The position numbers were made by a program, and so were the translations under genes. The notes beneath the pieces were generated by a model that was not told where the DNA came from, ran no database searches, and saw only the letters and a list, made by a program, of their open reading frames with translations. 64,000 bases of DNA from Pandoraea vervacti. Its GTDB lineage: Bacteria; Pseudomonadota; Gammaproteobacteria; Burkholderiales; Burkholderiaceae. Location: NCBI RefSeq assembly GCF_000934605.2, contig NZ_CP010897.2, positions 5,146,001 through 5,210,000 of the forward strand, given 5' to 3'. Every line of letters starts with the position of its first letter. The stretch's first letter is position 1. Positions 61,807-64,000 of this stretch are shown in pieces.

Positions 61807-64000
<2,194 letters not shown>

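Overview
The window is a GC-rich chromosomal segment from a betaproteobacterium, most likely a member of the Burkholderiaceae. The evidence is a long housekeeping array (mla genes, an ABC-2 exporter, ibaG, murA, the his genes, tatABC), the petABC-sspAB block, thiOSGE, gltBD and a complete upper mhp pathway, all typical of Burkholderia/Pandoraea-type chromosomes. A Pandoraea-like genus is a guess from gene content only. Both ends cut genes: a two-partner-secretion transporter on the left and gltB on the right.

Layout. (1) 1-3141: a two-partner secretion pair, a short haemagglutinin-type exoprotein and its outer-membrane transporter. (2) 3630-10740: an mhp cluster for 3-(3-hydroxyphenyl)propionate catabolism, with mhpR divergent from mhpA-mhpB-mhpD-mhpT-mhpC. 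A perfect palindrome lies at the expected activator position (-58) of a sigma-70-like promoter. mhpE and mhpF are absent from the window. (3) 11163-20833: a peptide export locus. It has three small genes with double-glycine leaders, then an HlyD-type adaptor, a peptidase-containing ABC transporter (C39 domain plus NBD) and a TolC-like outer membrane protein. Two insertion sequences, an IS5-family (IS427-like) and an IS66-family element, each with clean target duplications, have landed about 30 bp apart between precursors 1 and 2. The IS66 insertion separated the second precursor's Shine-Dalgarno from its start codon. I see no modification enzyme or immunity gene. I regard this as the most novel part of the window. 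(4) 20914-28021: tRNA-Thr, sspB-sspA, petABC (cytochrome bc1), mscL, a Nif3-family gene and a DegS-like protease.

(5) 28137-47258, all on the minus strand, reads from high to low coordinates: mlaF-E-D-A-C-B, terminator, ABC-2 transporter pair, ibaG-murA-hisG-hisD-(small exported protein)-hisC-hisB-marC-hisH-hisA-hisF-hisI-hisE-DUF4870-HIT-tatA-tatB-tatC. Many junctions are ATGA stop/start overlaps, which suggests translational coupling, and three intercistronic hairpins punctuate the his part. (6) 48121-51891: a TPP-riboswitch-controlled thiO-thiS-thiG-thiE operon with a 26-codon leader reading frame whose stop overlaps the thiO start. (7) 52128-59769: an SbmA-like ABC protein, a short-chain dehydrogenase lacking the catalytic tyrosine, an MFS transporter, and a uronate oxidation set (MFS transporter, uronate dehydrogenase, SMP-30 lactonase). 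(8) 60085-64000: gltD and most of gltB with their terminator.

Functional links inside the window: the Rieske protein PetA carries a twin-arginine signal and would be exported by the TatABC encoded 4 kb away. MlaFEDB, MlaC and MlaA together form a complete phospholipid-retrieval pathway. HisG is the short form and will need a HisZ partner encoded elsewhere.
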